The notes beneath the pieces are model-generated. The model worked only from the letters and a program-made list of their open reading frames with translations, did no database searches and was not told the origin of the DNA. Shown piece after piece: positions 8,319 through 16,983 of a stretch of DNA of 64,000 nt (positions are counted from its first letter, which is position 1; every line of letters starts with the position of its first letter). A program made the position numbers and the translations under genes. The stretch is from Bacteroidota bacterium (GTDB lineage Bacteria; Bacteroidota; Bacteroidia; Flavobacteriales_D; Sanyastnellaceae). The stretch covers positions 1-64,000 of the forward strand of contig JAQCBJ010000005.1 in assembly GCA_027621555.1 (NCBI GenBank), given 5' to 3'.

Positions 8319-8392
8319 TCCTCCATAGCTCAGCTGGTTAGAGCATCTGACTGTTAATCAGAGGGTCCTTGGTTCAAGTCCAAGTGGAGGAG
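8319..8392 (+). tRNA. tRNA-Asn (GTT)
   Basis: A 74-nt cloverleaf. The acceptor stem pairs TCCTCCA (8319-8325) with TGGAGGA (8385-8391), and the discriminator is G8392. The D arm is AGCTCAGCTGGTTAGAGC-like, the anticodon loop CTGTTAATC gives GTT, and the T loop is GGTTCAAGTCC. The G discriminator and U34-free GTT anticodon fit tRNA-Asn. CCA is not encoded. A terminator follows within 10 nt. Confidence 0.97.
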
Positions 8393-8400
8393 CCCAAAAG

Positions 8401-8429
8401 AAAAGCCTCGCCTCGTGCGGGGCTTTTTT
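8401..8429 (+). terminator. Rho-independent terminator after tRNA-Asn
   Basis: AAAAGCCTCG (8401-8410) pairs with CGGGGCTTTT (8418-8427) across a 7-nt loop, with one T:G pair, and the stem runs into six T residues (8424-8429). Confidence 0.85.
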
Positions 8430-8491
8430 GTTGAGCCATGTGTTCGACCCAATTGCTTCCGTGTTCTGTCCATCCTCCGTTTCTTTGGGTC

Positions 8492-8674
8492 ATGCACCTC
8501 TCTCGACTCACCCTTACCCTCCTCTTCCTTGGTGGCGCTGCATTGCTTGCTGGTTTAACGTTCAAACTGAACCACCTCATGGGGGCAGAAACCCTGTTCA
8601 ACGTTGGAGCACTCGCTTTGGTTTTGGGCTTGCTGTCCGCCGTGAAAGACGTGTGGAAGCGCTCGAAGCCATGA
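8492..8674 (+). CDS. Small two-helix membrane protein, GldL-like
   Basis: The 60-residue product from the ATG at 8492 has two hydrophobic helices separated by a short FKLNHLMGAETLFNVG-type loop and a basic C-terminus. This resembles the N-terminal membrane hairpin of GldL, the T9SS/gliding motor protein. It lacks the long cytoplasmic part of GldL, so it is not GldL itself. An 18-residue upstream extension in frame is less likely. It overlaps the following SGNH hydrolase by 4 nt (ATGA), so the two are translationally coupled. Function unknown. Confidence 0.6.
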   Translation: MHLSRLTLTLLFLGGAALLAGLTFKLNHLMGAETLFNVGALALVLGLLSAVKDVWKRSKP

Positions 8675-9342
8675 GGGTTTTGGTGGCTCTGATTGGTTGG
8701 GTTGGGTTGACCTTCTGTGCGACGGCTCAGTTGTGTGGGCAGGATTACGAGGCCCAAGTCGTCGCCATTCACGAGAGAGCACAGAAACTCAGGGGTGAAA
8801 ACCCTACACTGGTCCTGGTGGGCAGCAGTTCGTTCCGGCTTTGGCCCCACACCGACACTGTTTTTGCCGGATATGATGTGATCAATGCTGGGTTTGGTGG
8901 GTCGTGCTTCCACGACGCTTGGCTTTTGCGCGACACGTTGATCTACGCCTTTGAACCGTCTGTTGTTCTCCTCTACGAAGGAGACAACGATTTGAACGAT
9001 GGCCTTTTGATGGAAGACATCCTTGCCGACGCGGCGAATTTGCTGGATGACTTGAGTAGGCGCTTGCCCACCTCTGAGGTGGTGGTGGTCGCCCCCAAGG
9101 CGAGCAGAGCGCGCTACCACCTCAAGGACCAGTACCTCGAACTCAACGCAGGTTTGCGTTCAATCGCGATGGACCACGGGGCACATTGGGTGGATTTTTG
9201 GCTGGTCCAACACGACGCCTACGGCAGGCTACGAGACGAACTCTTCATCCAAGACCAACTCCACCTCAACGACGCGGGGTACGCTGTCTGGGTGAACGAA
9301 CTCAGGCGTCAGCTTCCGTGGTTGGATCCCAACGCACAATGA
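8671..9342 (+). CDS. Secreted SGNH/GDSL-family hydrolase
   Basis: The 223-residue protein starts with a cleavable signal peptide ending near TAQL. The four SGNH blocks follow: the nucleophile block LVLVGSSSFRLW (a serine in a variant GDS motif), the Gly block FGGSCFHD, the Asn block YEGDNDLNDG, and the catalytic DQLHLNDAGY (DxxH). It is predicted to be a periplasmic or exported esterase, lipase or carbohydrate deacetylase. The substrate is unknown. Its ATG overlaps the stop of the small GldL-like gene. It converges on the LytTR regulator gene with a 9-nt gap. Confidence 0.88.
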   Translation: MRVLVALIGWVGLTFCATAQLCGQDYEAQVVAIHERAQKLRGENPTLVLVGSSSFRLWPHTDTVFAGYDVINAGFGGSCFHDAWLLRDTLIYAFEPSVVLLYEGDNDLNDGLLMEDILADAANLLDDLSRRLPTSEVVVVAPKASRARYHLKDQYLELNAGLRSIAMDHGAHWVDFWLVQHDAYGRLRDELFIQDQLHLNDAGYAVWVNELRRQLPWLDPNAQ

Positions 9343-9351
9343 GCCAAAGGC

Positions 9352-10101
9352 TCAGAGGAGGTTGATGCGGCTCGCAAGCAAGTCTTTGTAGGAACCTCCC
9401 ACGGGGATTTCCTTCTCAATGCATTCCATCCGGATGTTGGCGTACTTGATGCTTTCGATCGCGTGCAAATTCACGATGAAGCTCCGGTGGACGCGTATGA
9501 ATCGCCGGTCGGACAACTTGCGCTCCACCTCCTTCATGGTGCTGTGAATGGTGTAGGATTCTTCGCGGGTGTGAACCACCACATAATCCTTGAGGGCCTC
9601 CACAAACAACAAATCCTCATGCTTGACGCGCATCAATCGGCTGCGGTTCTTGACAAAAATGACCTCGGCGTCTTCCTTGTGTTCCGCCAAGCTGCGCAAG
9701 AAATCGGCTTCGGTCTTGAGCTCCATTTCCTTGCTGTGCTTGTGGAGCGCCATCTCCACCGCCGTCTGGATGTCCACCTCCTTGAACGGCTTCAAGATGT
9801 AGCCGTGAGGCTCGGCGAGTTTCGCTTGAGACAACGTGTTCTCGTCGGCGTAAGCTGTGAGGAACACGACAGGAATGTCGAGGTTGCGCTTGATTTCTTC
9901 CGCCGCCGCAATGCCGGTCATGTCGCCCTTGATCATGATGTCCATCAACGCCAAATCAGGCTTGTGCTTCAACGCCAACTCGATGGCTTTTTCACCGTTG
10001 TCCGCCGTTGCTACGACGTTGTAACCCAACTTGTCGAGGCAGCGCTCAATGTCTTTGCGGACGATGCTTTCGTCCTCCGTCACCAAAATGTTGATGGCCA
10101 T
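9352..10101 (-). CDS. LytTR-type response regulator
   Basis: The 249-residue protein has an N-terminal receiver domain (residues 1-120) with acidic pocket residues near Glu10/Asp11, phosphoacceptor Asp54 (ALMDIMIKG), and a conserved Lys in LKPFKE. A linker and a C-terminal LytTR DNA-binding domain (about 150-249) follow. It should be phosphorylated by the histidine kinase encoded just upstream and bind DNA as a dimer. The start is uncertain. ATG at 10101 fits the receiver fold, but a GTG at 10149 in frame overlaps the kinase stop (GTGA), which would add 16 residues and suggests translational coupling. Confidence 0.92.
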   Translation of the reverse strand: MAINILVTEDESIVRKDIERCLDKLGYNVVATADNGEKAIELALKHKPDLALMDIMIKGDMTGIAAAEEIKRNLDIPVVFLTAYADENTLSQAKLAEPHGYILKPFKEVDIQTAVEMALHKHSKEMELKTEADFLRSLAEHKEDAEVIFVKNRSRLMRVKHEDLLFVEALKDYVVVHTREESYTIHSTMKEVERKLSDRRFIRVHRSFIVNLHAIESIKYANIRMECIEKEIPVGGSYKDLLASRINLL

Positions 10102-10145
10102 GCGTTTGTCTTGCGGATGTGAATCAAGCAAAGCCCCAATTGGCC

Positions 10146-13073
10146 TCACTCAGATGGGGTAAATCTAACCAAAAAGCTACACCCCTTTCGGCCTTGGTCG
10201 GTGCTTGTTACCACCAACTCCCCGTCGATTTGTTCAGTCAAGGCTTGCACGAGGTACACGCCAAGGGAGTCGTTCTTAGCGAAGTCCATTCCCAGCGGCA
10301 ACCCCACCCCATCGTCTGACACCTCCAACTCCACCGCACCTTCTTCCACGTGTTGGATTCGAAGGGTAATGGTGCCTTGGGAGCGATCGGGGAAGGCATA
10401 CTTGAGGGAGTTGGACACAAGTTCGTTGGTGATGAGGCCGCAGGGGATGGCTTGTTCCAGGCTCAGGTACACCTCGTCGAACACCGTCTGCAAAACCACC
10501 TCACAATCGCTTCTGGAATAGCTCTGGATCAGGTTGGCGCTCAGGCGTTGCAAGTATTCCGCGAAGCTGATGTTGGCGAAGTCCGTGTTCCGATAGAGCG
10601 ACTCGTGGATGAAGCTCATCGTCGCGATGCGGTTGGTGCTCTCCTCGAGGAGGTTCAGGGTCTCCGGGTCTTTGACGAACGATTTCTGCAGATTCAACAT
10701 GCTGCTGATCACCTGCAAGTTGTTCTTCACGCGGTGGTGCACTTCCTGCAGCAGCACCTCCTTCTCCTTCAAAGCGCTTCGAATCGCACGATCGATTTCT
10801 TTGCGTTCGGTGATGTCGTAAGCGATGCAGCTGATCTCACGTTGATCTTCGTCCAGCGTCACGGGATTCAAAAAGACCTGGTACCAACGGCTCTCGCCGT
10901 GAATGGTCTTCAGCGGAAGTTCGAATTGTTGAGGTTTGCCTTCCATCGCCCTCAAGAACAACCGCAGTTGCCCCTGGTAAGGTTCTTCGTCGACAATGCG
11001 AGAGATGTTGTCGATGAACGATTTTTTCGTGTCGAGTTCCAACCCAAAATCGTACTGGAAAATGTTCTTGAAGTTCTTGTTGAACGCGTTGACGCGGTCC
11101 GCGCTGTCCATGGTGAACATGATCATGTTCTCCGTGGAGTCGAAGATGGATTCCAGTTTTGCGCTTTGCGTTTTTGCGCGGCGCTCATGCAAGCGCATGT
11201 TGGTGATGTCCAAATAAATGCCGCGCACCCCCGTCGGTTTTCCGCGTTCGTTGTGCTGCACTGTAGATCCCCCGAGCATGGTCAACACGCTTCCGTCGGC
11301 CGCCACAAATTCCAACTCTTCCCCCGACCCCTCCAACGCTTTGATCCAGGTCCGACCGCGCCTCGGGAGGTTGGTGATGACGTCGTGAACCGTGCGTTTG
11401 GACAACTCGATTTCTGAATACCCTAAAAGCTCGTTGAACGACGGGTTGGTGTACGTGAAGAATCCCTTGTCGTCGAGCGTGAAAATGGCGTCGTTGGCGT
11501 TCTCCAGAATGCTTCGGTAACGCATCTCGCTGGCTTCCAATTCCTCCTGCGCAATCTTGGCTTCGGTGATGTCCCGGCCTACCGCCATGGCCCCAAAGTT
11601 GTTGTCCTTTTCATCTTTCAACACCGCCAAAGTCAGGAACATCGGGAAGGTCTCCCCGTTCAAACGACGGCCGATTGTTTCGCCTGAGAAGTTCATGTTC
11701 TCCAGCAAGGATTTGCGGACGCGTTCGGCTTCGGTTTTGGTCGAGACAAAATCGAAGTAGTGGTACCTCTCCGCCTCGGTCCCAAACTCCAACCCAAACT
11801 CCACCGCAAACGCTTGGTTGTACTGCGACAACGACCCGTCCGGGTTGAACGCCACAATCATGTCGATGGATGACTCAATGATGGAGCGGTTCAGCCGCTC
11901 TGCGTCCGCCAACCTCCGTTGCGTGGCTTTGTGTCGCTCGATTTCTTCCTTGAGCAAGTTGTTCGCTTCTTCCGCCAGCGTGGCCCGCATCTGTTCGCGG
12001 ATCAACGCTACGCGTGTGCGTAAATCCGTCAGAGTCACCTGGACCGCTGGAGAGCGGTCGTGAAAGGACAACGTCATGCGAATGCCAACCTCCACCACAT
12101 CACCCCCGACGCCGTTCATACGAACCTCTCGGTACGGGGGGCGTTCCCCGCGTTCCACCATGTTGATGTCCTCTTGCAGAACCGCTTGATCGTCTTCGTG
12201 AAAAAGGGTGACAAACGATTCGTCGTACACCTCATCTTCCAACCGCACCCCCATCAGATCCAACACTCCCGGATTGGTGTATTTCACCTTGCCTTCCACC
12301 ATCAACAACAACCCCATGGGACTGGTCTCCACCAACATCCTGAATCGCTCTTTGGTTTGCAGCAAGTCCATCTCGGTGCGCTTTCGCTCCGTGATGTCGT
12401 ACACCATGAGGACGGTTTGGTTGGTGGTGGAATCGGTGGATCGGGTGGCTTCGAGGTGGATGGTGCGTCCTTGTTGGGTGATGCCTTGCATCTCCACACG
12501 AGATCGCGAGTATTTGCGGGCGCCGAGACGCTGCCAATCCCGTGGGTTGACCATCGTGAGGATGTCCACACCAATGGGCAATTCCTGCCACCCAAACAGA
12601 ATGGCAAATTGCTCGTTGGCGTCAACGATTTCAGTGTCTTCCAGGAAAGCGATGCCTTCCATGGCGTGACGGGCCAAGGATCGGAAGCGTTGTTCGCTGT
12701 CCCGAATCACCTGCTCGTATACCATGCGTTCGCTGATGTCCCGGATTTGGAGCATCACACTGCCGTCCCCTGAGGGAACCGCTTTCCACTCCGCGTCGAA
12801 TGTGGACCCGGTTTGGCGCATGGCGCGGCACCGCATTTTGGCCGCATCGCCGCGGAGGATCCGTTCCACCTTAGAATCGAACAACCCCATCTCATCTCCC
12901 TCCAACAACCACATCCCCCCTTTCTTCTCCCAAACATGTGAGACGCCCGCCTTTTTCGAGCTCCAATCCAAGGTGCGGCAGGTTTGAGAATTCCAAGCCA
13001 CAGGTACACCCTCCTTCACCCAAATCATGGCTTCAGGACAAGCTTCAAGAAGTTGGAGCTGCGCTTTTGTCAT
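10146..13073 (-). CDS. Multi-PAS sensor histidine kinase (HisKA_2/HWE-like)
   Basis: The 975-residue protein has no membrane segment. It consists of at least five or six PAS/PAC modules in tandem, recognisable by repeated ITERK/DITE-type ends and a short coiled coil near the middle. A HisKA_2-type dimerisation domain follows, with the phosphoacceptor in EVHHRVKNNLQ (around residue 776), and then a HATPase domain with NELVSNSLKYAF (N box) and DDGVGLP (G1 box). It is a cytoplasmic sensor of small ligands, redox or energy state; the ligand is unknown. It lies 3 nt after the YwqK-like gene and directly before the LytTR regulator, its likely partner. Confidence 0.93.
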   Translation of the reverse strand: MTKAQLQLLEACPEAMIWVKEGVPVAWNSQTCRTLDWSSKKAGVSHVWEKKGGMWLLEGDEMGLFDSKVERILRGDAAKMRCRAMRQTGSTFDAEWKAVPSGDGSVMLQIRDISERMVYEQVIRDSEQRFRSLARHAMEGIAFLEDTEIVDANEQFAILFGWQELPIGVDILTMVNPRDWQRLGARKYSRSRVEMQGITQQGRTIHLEATRSTDSTTNQTVLMVYDITERKRTEMDLLQTKERFRMLVETSPMGLLLMVEGKVKYTNPGVLDLMGVRLEDEVYDESFVTLFHEDDQAVLQEDINMVERGERPPYREVRMNGVGGDVVEVGIRMTLSFHDRSPAVQVTLTDLRTRVALIREQMRATLAEEANNLLKEEIERHKATQRRLADAERLNRSIIESSIDMIVAFNPDGSLSQYNQAFAVEFGLEFGTEAERYHYFDFVSTKTEAERVRKSLLENMNFSGETIGRRLNGETFPMFLTLAVLKDEKDNNFGAMAVGRDITEAKIAQEELEASEMRYRSILENANDAIFTLDDKGFFTYTNPSFNELLGYSEIELSKRTVHDVITNLPRRGRTWIKALEGSGEELEFVAADGSVLTMLGGSTVQHNERGKPTGVRGIYLDITNMRLHERRAKTQSAKLESIFDSTENMIMFTMDSADRVNAFNKNFKNIFQYDFGLELDTKKSFIDNISRIVDEEPYQGQLRLFLRAMEGKPQQFELPLKTIHGESRWYQVFLNPVTLDEDQREISCIAYDITERKEIDRAIRSALKEKEVLLQEVHHRVKNNLQVISSMLNLQKSFVKDPETLNLLEESTNRIATMSFIHESLYRNTDFANISFAEYLQRLSANLIQSYSRSDCEVVLQTVFDEVYLSLEQAIPCGLITNELVSNSLKYAFPDRSQGTITLRIQHVEEGAVELEVSDDGVGLPLGMDFAKNDSLGVYLVQALTEQIDGELVVTSTDQGRKGCSFLVRFTPSE

Positions 13074-13076
13074 TGT

Positions 13077-14630
13077 TCAGTTGCCTCGGAGTTTGCCGTC
13101 GCGTCGTTTGTCCACCTTCGAACCATCCACCTTACGCAGCTTGCCGTATCGGTAAATGTACTCGTGCATCAAAGAACCCTCGTTATCGTACAACCGCCAT
13201 TTCTTGTGTTTGGCGCCACTTTCAAACTTCCCTTCGGTTTCCAACACGCCGTTGGGGTGCCAGGTGCGGTGTTTTCCCTCAGGTTGTCCAAAAGAGAATT
13301 CTCCTTGAAATTGCTTTTTCCCGTTGCCGTACGTGTGGGTCCATTCTCCGTCTTTTTGGCCCAAGAGGTAATTCCCCTCTTCGAGGTGATCGTGAATGTG
13401 AATGCGCCAAGGGCCCTCTTTTTGGCCATCCTCATACAAACCTTCCACCAGTGCGTTGCCCGCGGTATCCAGCTCGAGAAACTCCCCACTCAATGTTCCC
13501 CTTGTGTAGCGCTCTTTCCGATGAACCTTCCCGCCCGGGTACCACCACGTCCAAAGCCCGTGCACAGATCCCCGCACATACCGGCCTTGCTGTTCTTTCT
13601 CTCCATCTTCTCGATAAAACACCCAATCGCCGTCCCGTTCGTCCTCCACATACATGCCTTCCGCGCGCAAGGTTCCGTTGGGCCAATATTCCTTCCATGG
13701 GCCATTTCTGCGGCCGTCTTTTTGGGTGATGCCTTCCGCCACCAAAACATCCTGGTCAAACACCGATCCACCCACCACTTCTCCGGCGGCATCGAACCTG
13801 CGACTGACCCCTTGTTTCACCCCATCGACGTAAGTGATGGTCTCAGCCAACGTGCCGTCCTCTCTTCGAACCTCTTGAAGCTCCACCACCGGTGCACGGT
13901 TTTCGTCCGGCAACACTTCTTCACCGTGCCGGTATTCCACCACGCGAACCACCGACCCTCTGGCGTCGAAAAACTGAAACACCCCGTGTCGCAAATCGTC
14001 CAGGTAGAATCCAGATTCCACCACGCGGCCTGACGAATGAAACACCTTCCAGGGTCCAGTTTTCAATCCACGGTCGTCGAACCGATTGAAGGATTCTGAA
14101 GCCACCAACCTGTCGTTTTTGTACCACCGGTACCCGTGCGGTTCTTGTGACAAATTGTACATCGTGGCCTTGCCTTCACGACGGTCGTTCTCGTAAAACA
14201 GTTCCAAACTCAAGGATCCATCCGCCCGAAACGATTTAGCCATCCCGTTCTTCACCCCGTTCTCCCAGAACACCGAGTCTGTCAATGCACCCTCTTCCCA
14301 AAGGGTTTGAACCCCCTGGCGTACGCCTTCCTCAAACGTCGCTGTTTCCTGGAGAACTCCGCCGGCGTAAAAGCGCCAAACCCCATGAGGCTCGTTGTTT
14401 TTTCGTTCCCCTTCGCTTAACGTTTCGCCACGATCCGAATAGCTCGTCCAAATCCCCGTAGGCAACCCAGCCACAAAACACCCTTCGCTGGCAACCGACC
14501 CGTTCTCATGCAAAAATTGCTTCCATTCACACCCCTTCAAATCAGGTTGACACCAACCTCCCAGTGCTTTTCCACACACCAGAACTAAAATGAATTTTTT
14601 TAAAAAAGAAGGAGTTGTAGTTGTAGGCAT
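13077..14630 (-). CDS. Exported YwqK/MORN-like repeat protein
   Basis: From the ATG at 14630 the product is 517 residues, with a signal peptide ending near GGWCQ. About fifteen imperfect repeats of roughly 23 residues follow, each with the pattern NG-x-L-x-x-EG-x(5)-G-x(2)-GxWxxY/F. This pattern is typical of MORN-like or YwqK-family antitoxin-annotated repeats in Bacteroidota. The repeats form an extended beta structure, and the biochemical role is unknown. Open sequence continues to 15056, but the signal peptide fixes the start. The gene is followed after 3 nt by a histidine kinase, so a sensory or envelope link is possible. Confidence 0.85.
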   Translation of the reverse strand: MPTTTTPSFLKKFILVLVCGKALGGWCQPDLKGCEWKQFLHENGSVASEGCFVAGLPTGIWTSYSDRGETLSEGERKNNEPHGVWRFYAGGVLQETATFEEGVRQGVQTLWEEGALTDSVFWENGVKNGMAKSFRADGSLSLELFYENDRREGKATMYNLSQEPHGYRWYKNDRLVASESFNRFDDRGLKTGPWKVFHSSGRVVESGFYLDDLRHGVFQFFDARGSVVRVVEYRHGEEVLPDENRAPVVELQEVRREDGTLAETITYVDGVKQGVSRRFDAAGEVVGGSVFDQDVLVAEGITQKDGRRNGPWKEYWPNGTLRAEGMYVEDERDGDWVFYREDGEKEQQGRYVRGSVHGLWTWWYPGGKVHRKERYTRGTLSGEFLELDTAGNALVEGLYEDGQKEGPWRIHIHDHLEEGNYLLGQKDGEWTHTYGNGKKQFQGEFSFGQPEGKHRTWHPNGVLETEGKFESGAKHKKWRLYDNEGSLMHEYIYRYGKLRKVDGSKVDKRRDGKLRGN

Positions 14631-14973
14631 GTGGATGAGTGGGAAAACTTGAGATAGAGGAGGGTTGCTTTTATCAATGTTCACCACCTGTCCACAAAGG
14701 TCGTTTTGAATTGTGGAAGATAAGAGGTTGAGGATGAGTACTCCGATGGGCTTTTGCACATGTTGTGGATGCGAAACCCCAAGAACAAAAACACGTTTTC
14801 CCAGTCGTTCAAAACCTGGGTTTTTTCGCGCATAACACGTTGGTAAATGACCAGCAAAAGATTTGGAATGGTGGCGCAAGAGATGGCTTAGGGGAATGTG
14901 TGCGAGAATCCAAAAAAAGTTCTTCTTCGCTTCCAACAGGTTGATGAACGGAAGATGTGGGTATTTTCGTGAT
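14631..14973. other. 343-bp divergent intergenic region with clustered TGTGGA/TCCACA motifs
   Basis: No gene is visible here. The stretch is more AT-rich than its surroundings. It contains TGTGGATGA (14630-14638), CTGTCCACA (14688-14696), TGTGGAAGA (14712-14720) and TGTGGATGC (14764-14772), each one or two mismatches from the DnaA box TTATCCACA/TGTGGATAA. A T-rich run lies at 14819-14826, and the rpiB promoter is at its right end. It could be a regulatory region for the two divergent genes or a degenerate origin-like region. Neither is proven. Confidence 0.4.
14941..14969 (+). promoter_or_regulatory. Promoter-like element for rpiB
   Basis: TTG at 14941-14943, an 18-nt spacer, and TATTTTCG at 14962-14969 (one mismatch to TAnnTTTG) lie only 4 nt before the rpiB ATG, implying a leaderless or nearly leaderless transcript. 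Confidence 0.45.
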
Positions 14974-16983
14974 ATGATTGTCAGCATTGGATGCGACCAT
15001 GCAGGACCTGAGTTAAAGGCCCGCATAGCACAACACCTCGAAGCCCAAGGACACACGACGATGAACCGCGGAACGGACGGTCCAGAAAGTGTGGATTACC
15101 CAGATCATGCCCACGCTGTGGCTGAGGATGTGTCATCGGAACACGCGAAACTTGGTATTTTGATTTGCGGATCCGCCAACGGGGTTGCGATGACCGCCAA
15201 CAAACACAGCAACGTACGGGCTGCCATCGCTTGGACTCCGGAGATTGCTGAACTCGCTCGGCAGCACAACAACGCCAACATTCTTTGCATTCCCGCACGC
15301 TTCGTGTCAGAGCAAACGGCCCTCGCGATGGTGGATGCGTTTTTCTCTTCTGAATTCGAAGGGGGACGACATGCACGTCGTGTAGGCAAAATTGCCTGTG
15401 CGATGCTTGCGATGTTTACGTTGGTGATTTCCGGTTGGTCTCAACGGCAAATGACCGACGCGGGATTCACGCAGTCGGTCCGACTGGATGAAAAGCAATT
15501 GAGGGTGCACCTGAGCATTTTGGCCAGCGATGGGTTTGAAGGACGCGAAACAGGTGAGGTGGGACAACGCAAGGCTGCTGCGTATTTGGAAGCGTATTAC
15601 GCCTCGTTGGGTTTTGAGCCGTGCAACGACGGTTCGTTCTTCCAAATGGTGCCCATGGTCAACACGCAAATTCGAGGCGGCCAAGTGGTGTTGTTGTCAG
15701 ACACGTTGCATTTGGCAGAAGGGTTTTTGGTGTACCCAGGTTTGGAGACCACAGAATTGGAAGACCAAAAACTCACTTTCGTAGGCCACGGCATCCAAGC
15801 CGACGGTTGGAATGACTACAAGAAATACAAAGGAGGCGGTGTGGTGGTCATGCGCGACGGGGAACCGTTGAACGCAGAGGGCAGGTCCCTGGTGTCTTCC
15901 GACGGAGAACCGACAGACTGGGCGGATGGACTTTCTAAGAAACGTGAGCTTGCACAATCCCTGGGTGCAGAAGCGTTGGTGGTCATTTTGGAAGACGATG
16001 CATTTGACATGCGGAAGAGCCGCATGAAGCGTTGGATGTTGCGCAAATCCACCACGCTGGACCGCGAAAAGGAGGGTCAGGGCACCAACCTTCCAACGCT
16101 TTTTGTGAATGCCACCACAGCGGATGCTTGGCTAACTGGAAGCAAAGTTGGATCGCTCTCAGGCCACACATCCCAAATTCAATCTGGAAAACCCACCAAG
16201 GCGGCCACGTTGAGCCCGGTTTTTTCCATGAACATCGACCAATTGCGCTACTCGTTTGAGGCCGAAAACGTGCTGGCGTTTTTGGAAGGAAGCGACCCTG
16301 AATTGAAGGACGAGGTGATTGTGGTCACGTCCCATTACGACCACGTCGGAATCATCGATGGTGAAATCCACAACGGAGCGGATGACGACGGATCGGGCAC
16401 CGTGACGGTGATGGAGTTGGCGCGGCAGTTTGTCAAACTTGGTGAAGACAAGAATTTCCGTCCACGTCGAAGCGTGCTGTTCATGAACGTGGTTGGAGAA
16501 GAAAAGGGATTGCTGGGAAGCGAATACTACGCAGACCACCCTGTGTTTCCATTGGAGAAAACGGTCGCTAATTTGAACATTGATATGATCGGTCGAACCG
16601 ACGAAGCGCACACTGAAGACCCACGGTACGTATACTTGATAGGTGCAGACAAACTGAGCTCAAAACTTCATGAGGTGAGCGAATACTGCAACGATACATA
16701 CACCGATTTGGCGCTGGATTACACCTACAATGCGCCAGATGATCCCAACCGTTTTTACTACCGCAGCGATCACTACAACTTCGCCAAGAACAACATTCCT
16801 GTGATTTTCTACTTCACAGGGGTGCACGAAGACTACCACAAACCTGGAGACGACGCGGACAAAATCATGTACCCGAAGATGGCAGAAATCGGCAAACTCG
16901 TCTTTCACACAGCCTGGCATCTCGCCAACATGGACGAGCGCTTGGAGGTGGATCGCGTCAATGATTTCCCAACCGACCGCTGA
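14974..16983 (+). CDS. rpiB: Ribose-5-phosphate isomerase B joined in frame to an M28-family peptidase
   Basis: One uninterrupted 669-codon frame encodes two proteins' worth of sequence. Residues 1-142 are a complete RpiB, with an N-terminal IGCDHAG motif, catalytic Cys65 in LICGSANGVAMTANK, and the usual end FEGGRHARRVGKI. RpiB interconverts ribose-5-P and ribulose-5-P in the cytoplasm. Residues from about 143 look like a signal peptide (hydrophobic run ending GWSQ), followed by a PA-like insert and an M28 zinc aminopeptidase with HYDH, GADDDGSG, GEEKGLLGS and NIDMIGR metal motifs. No stop separates them. Either this is a true fusion, or the peptidase starts internally at 15403. The compartment conflict makes internal initiation likely. 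Confidence 0.85.
   Translation: MIVSIGCDHAGPELKARIAQHLEAQGHTTMNRGTDGPESVDYPDHAHAVAEDVSSEHAKLGILICGSANGVAMTANKHSNVRAAIAWTPEIAELARQHNNANILCIPARFVSEQTALAMVDAFFSSEFEGGRHARRVGKIACAMLAMFTLVISGWSQRQMTDAGFTQSVRLDEKQLRVHLSILASDGFEGRETGEVGQRKAAAYLEAYYASLGFEPCNDGSFFQMVPMVNTQIRGGQVVLLSDTLHLAEGFLVYPGLETTELEDQKLTFVGHGIQADGWNDYKKYKGGGVVVMRDGEPLNAEGRSLVSSDGEPTDWADGLSKKRELAQSLGAEALVVILEDDAFDMRKSRMKRWMLRKSTTLDREKEGQGTNLPTLFVNATTADAWLTGSKVGSLSGHTSQIQSGKPTKAATLSPVFSMNIDQLRYSFEAENVLAFLEGSDPELKDEVIVVTSHYDHVGIIDGEIHNGADDDGSGTVTVMELARQFVKLGEDKNFRPRRSVLFMNVVGEEKGLLGSEYYADHPVFPLEKTVANLNIDMIGRTDEAHTEDPRYVYLIGADKLSSKLHEVSEYCNDTYTDLALDYTYNAPDDPNRFYYRSDHYNFAKNNIPVIFYFTGVHEDYHKPGDDADKIMYPKMAEIGKLVFHTAWHLANMDERLEVDRVNDFPTDR
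15403..16983 (+). other. Possible separate M28 peptidase reading frame (internal start)
   Basis: The ATG at 15403 would give a 526-residue exported M28 metallopeptidase whose first 14 residues are the hydrophobic core of a signal peptide ending WSQ. It lacks basic residues after the Met. The Arg/Lys needed for a normal n-region (RRVGK) lies just upstream, inside the RpiB end, so an alternative start codon slightly upstream is also conceivable. This entry marks the peptidase portion, not an additional gene. Confidence 0.5.

Noticed and set aside
9341-9353. GAGCC-AAA-GGCTC hairpin between the SGNH hydrolase and the LytTR regulator
   Set aside because: A 5-bp stem with a 3-nt loop, no T tract, and lying across coding ends. 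Too weak to call a terminator.
13077-14630. YwqK-like protein as part of a toxin-antitoxin pair
   Set aside because: No toxin-like gene lies beside it. The protein has a signal peptide and many repeats, and its neighbours are a kinase and a regulator.
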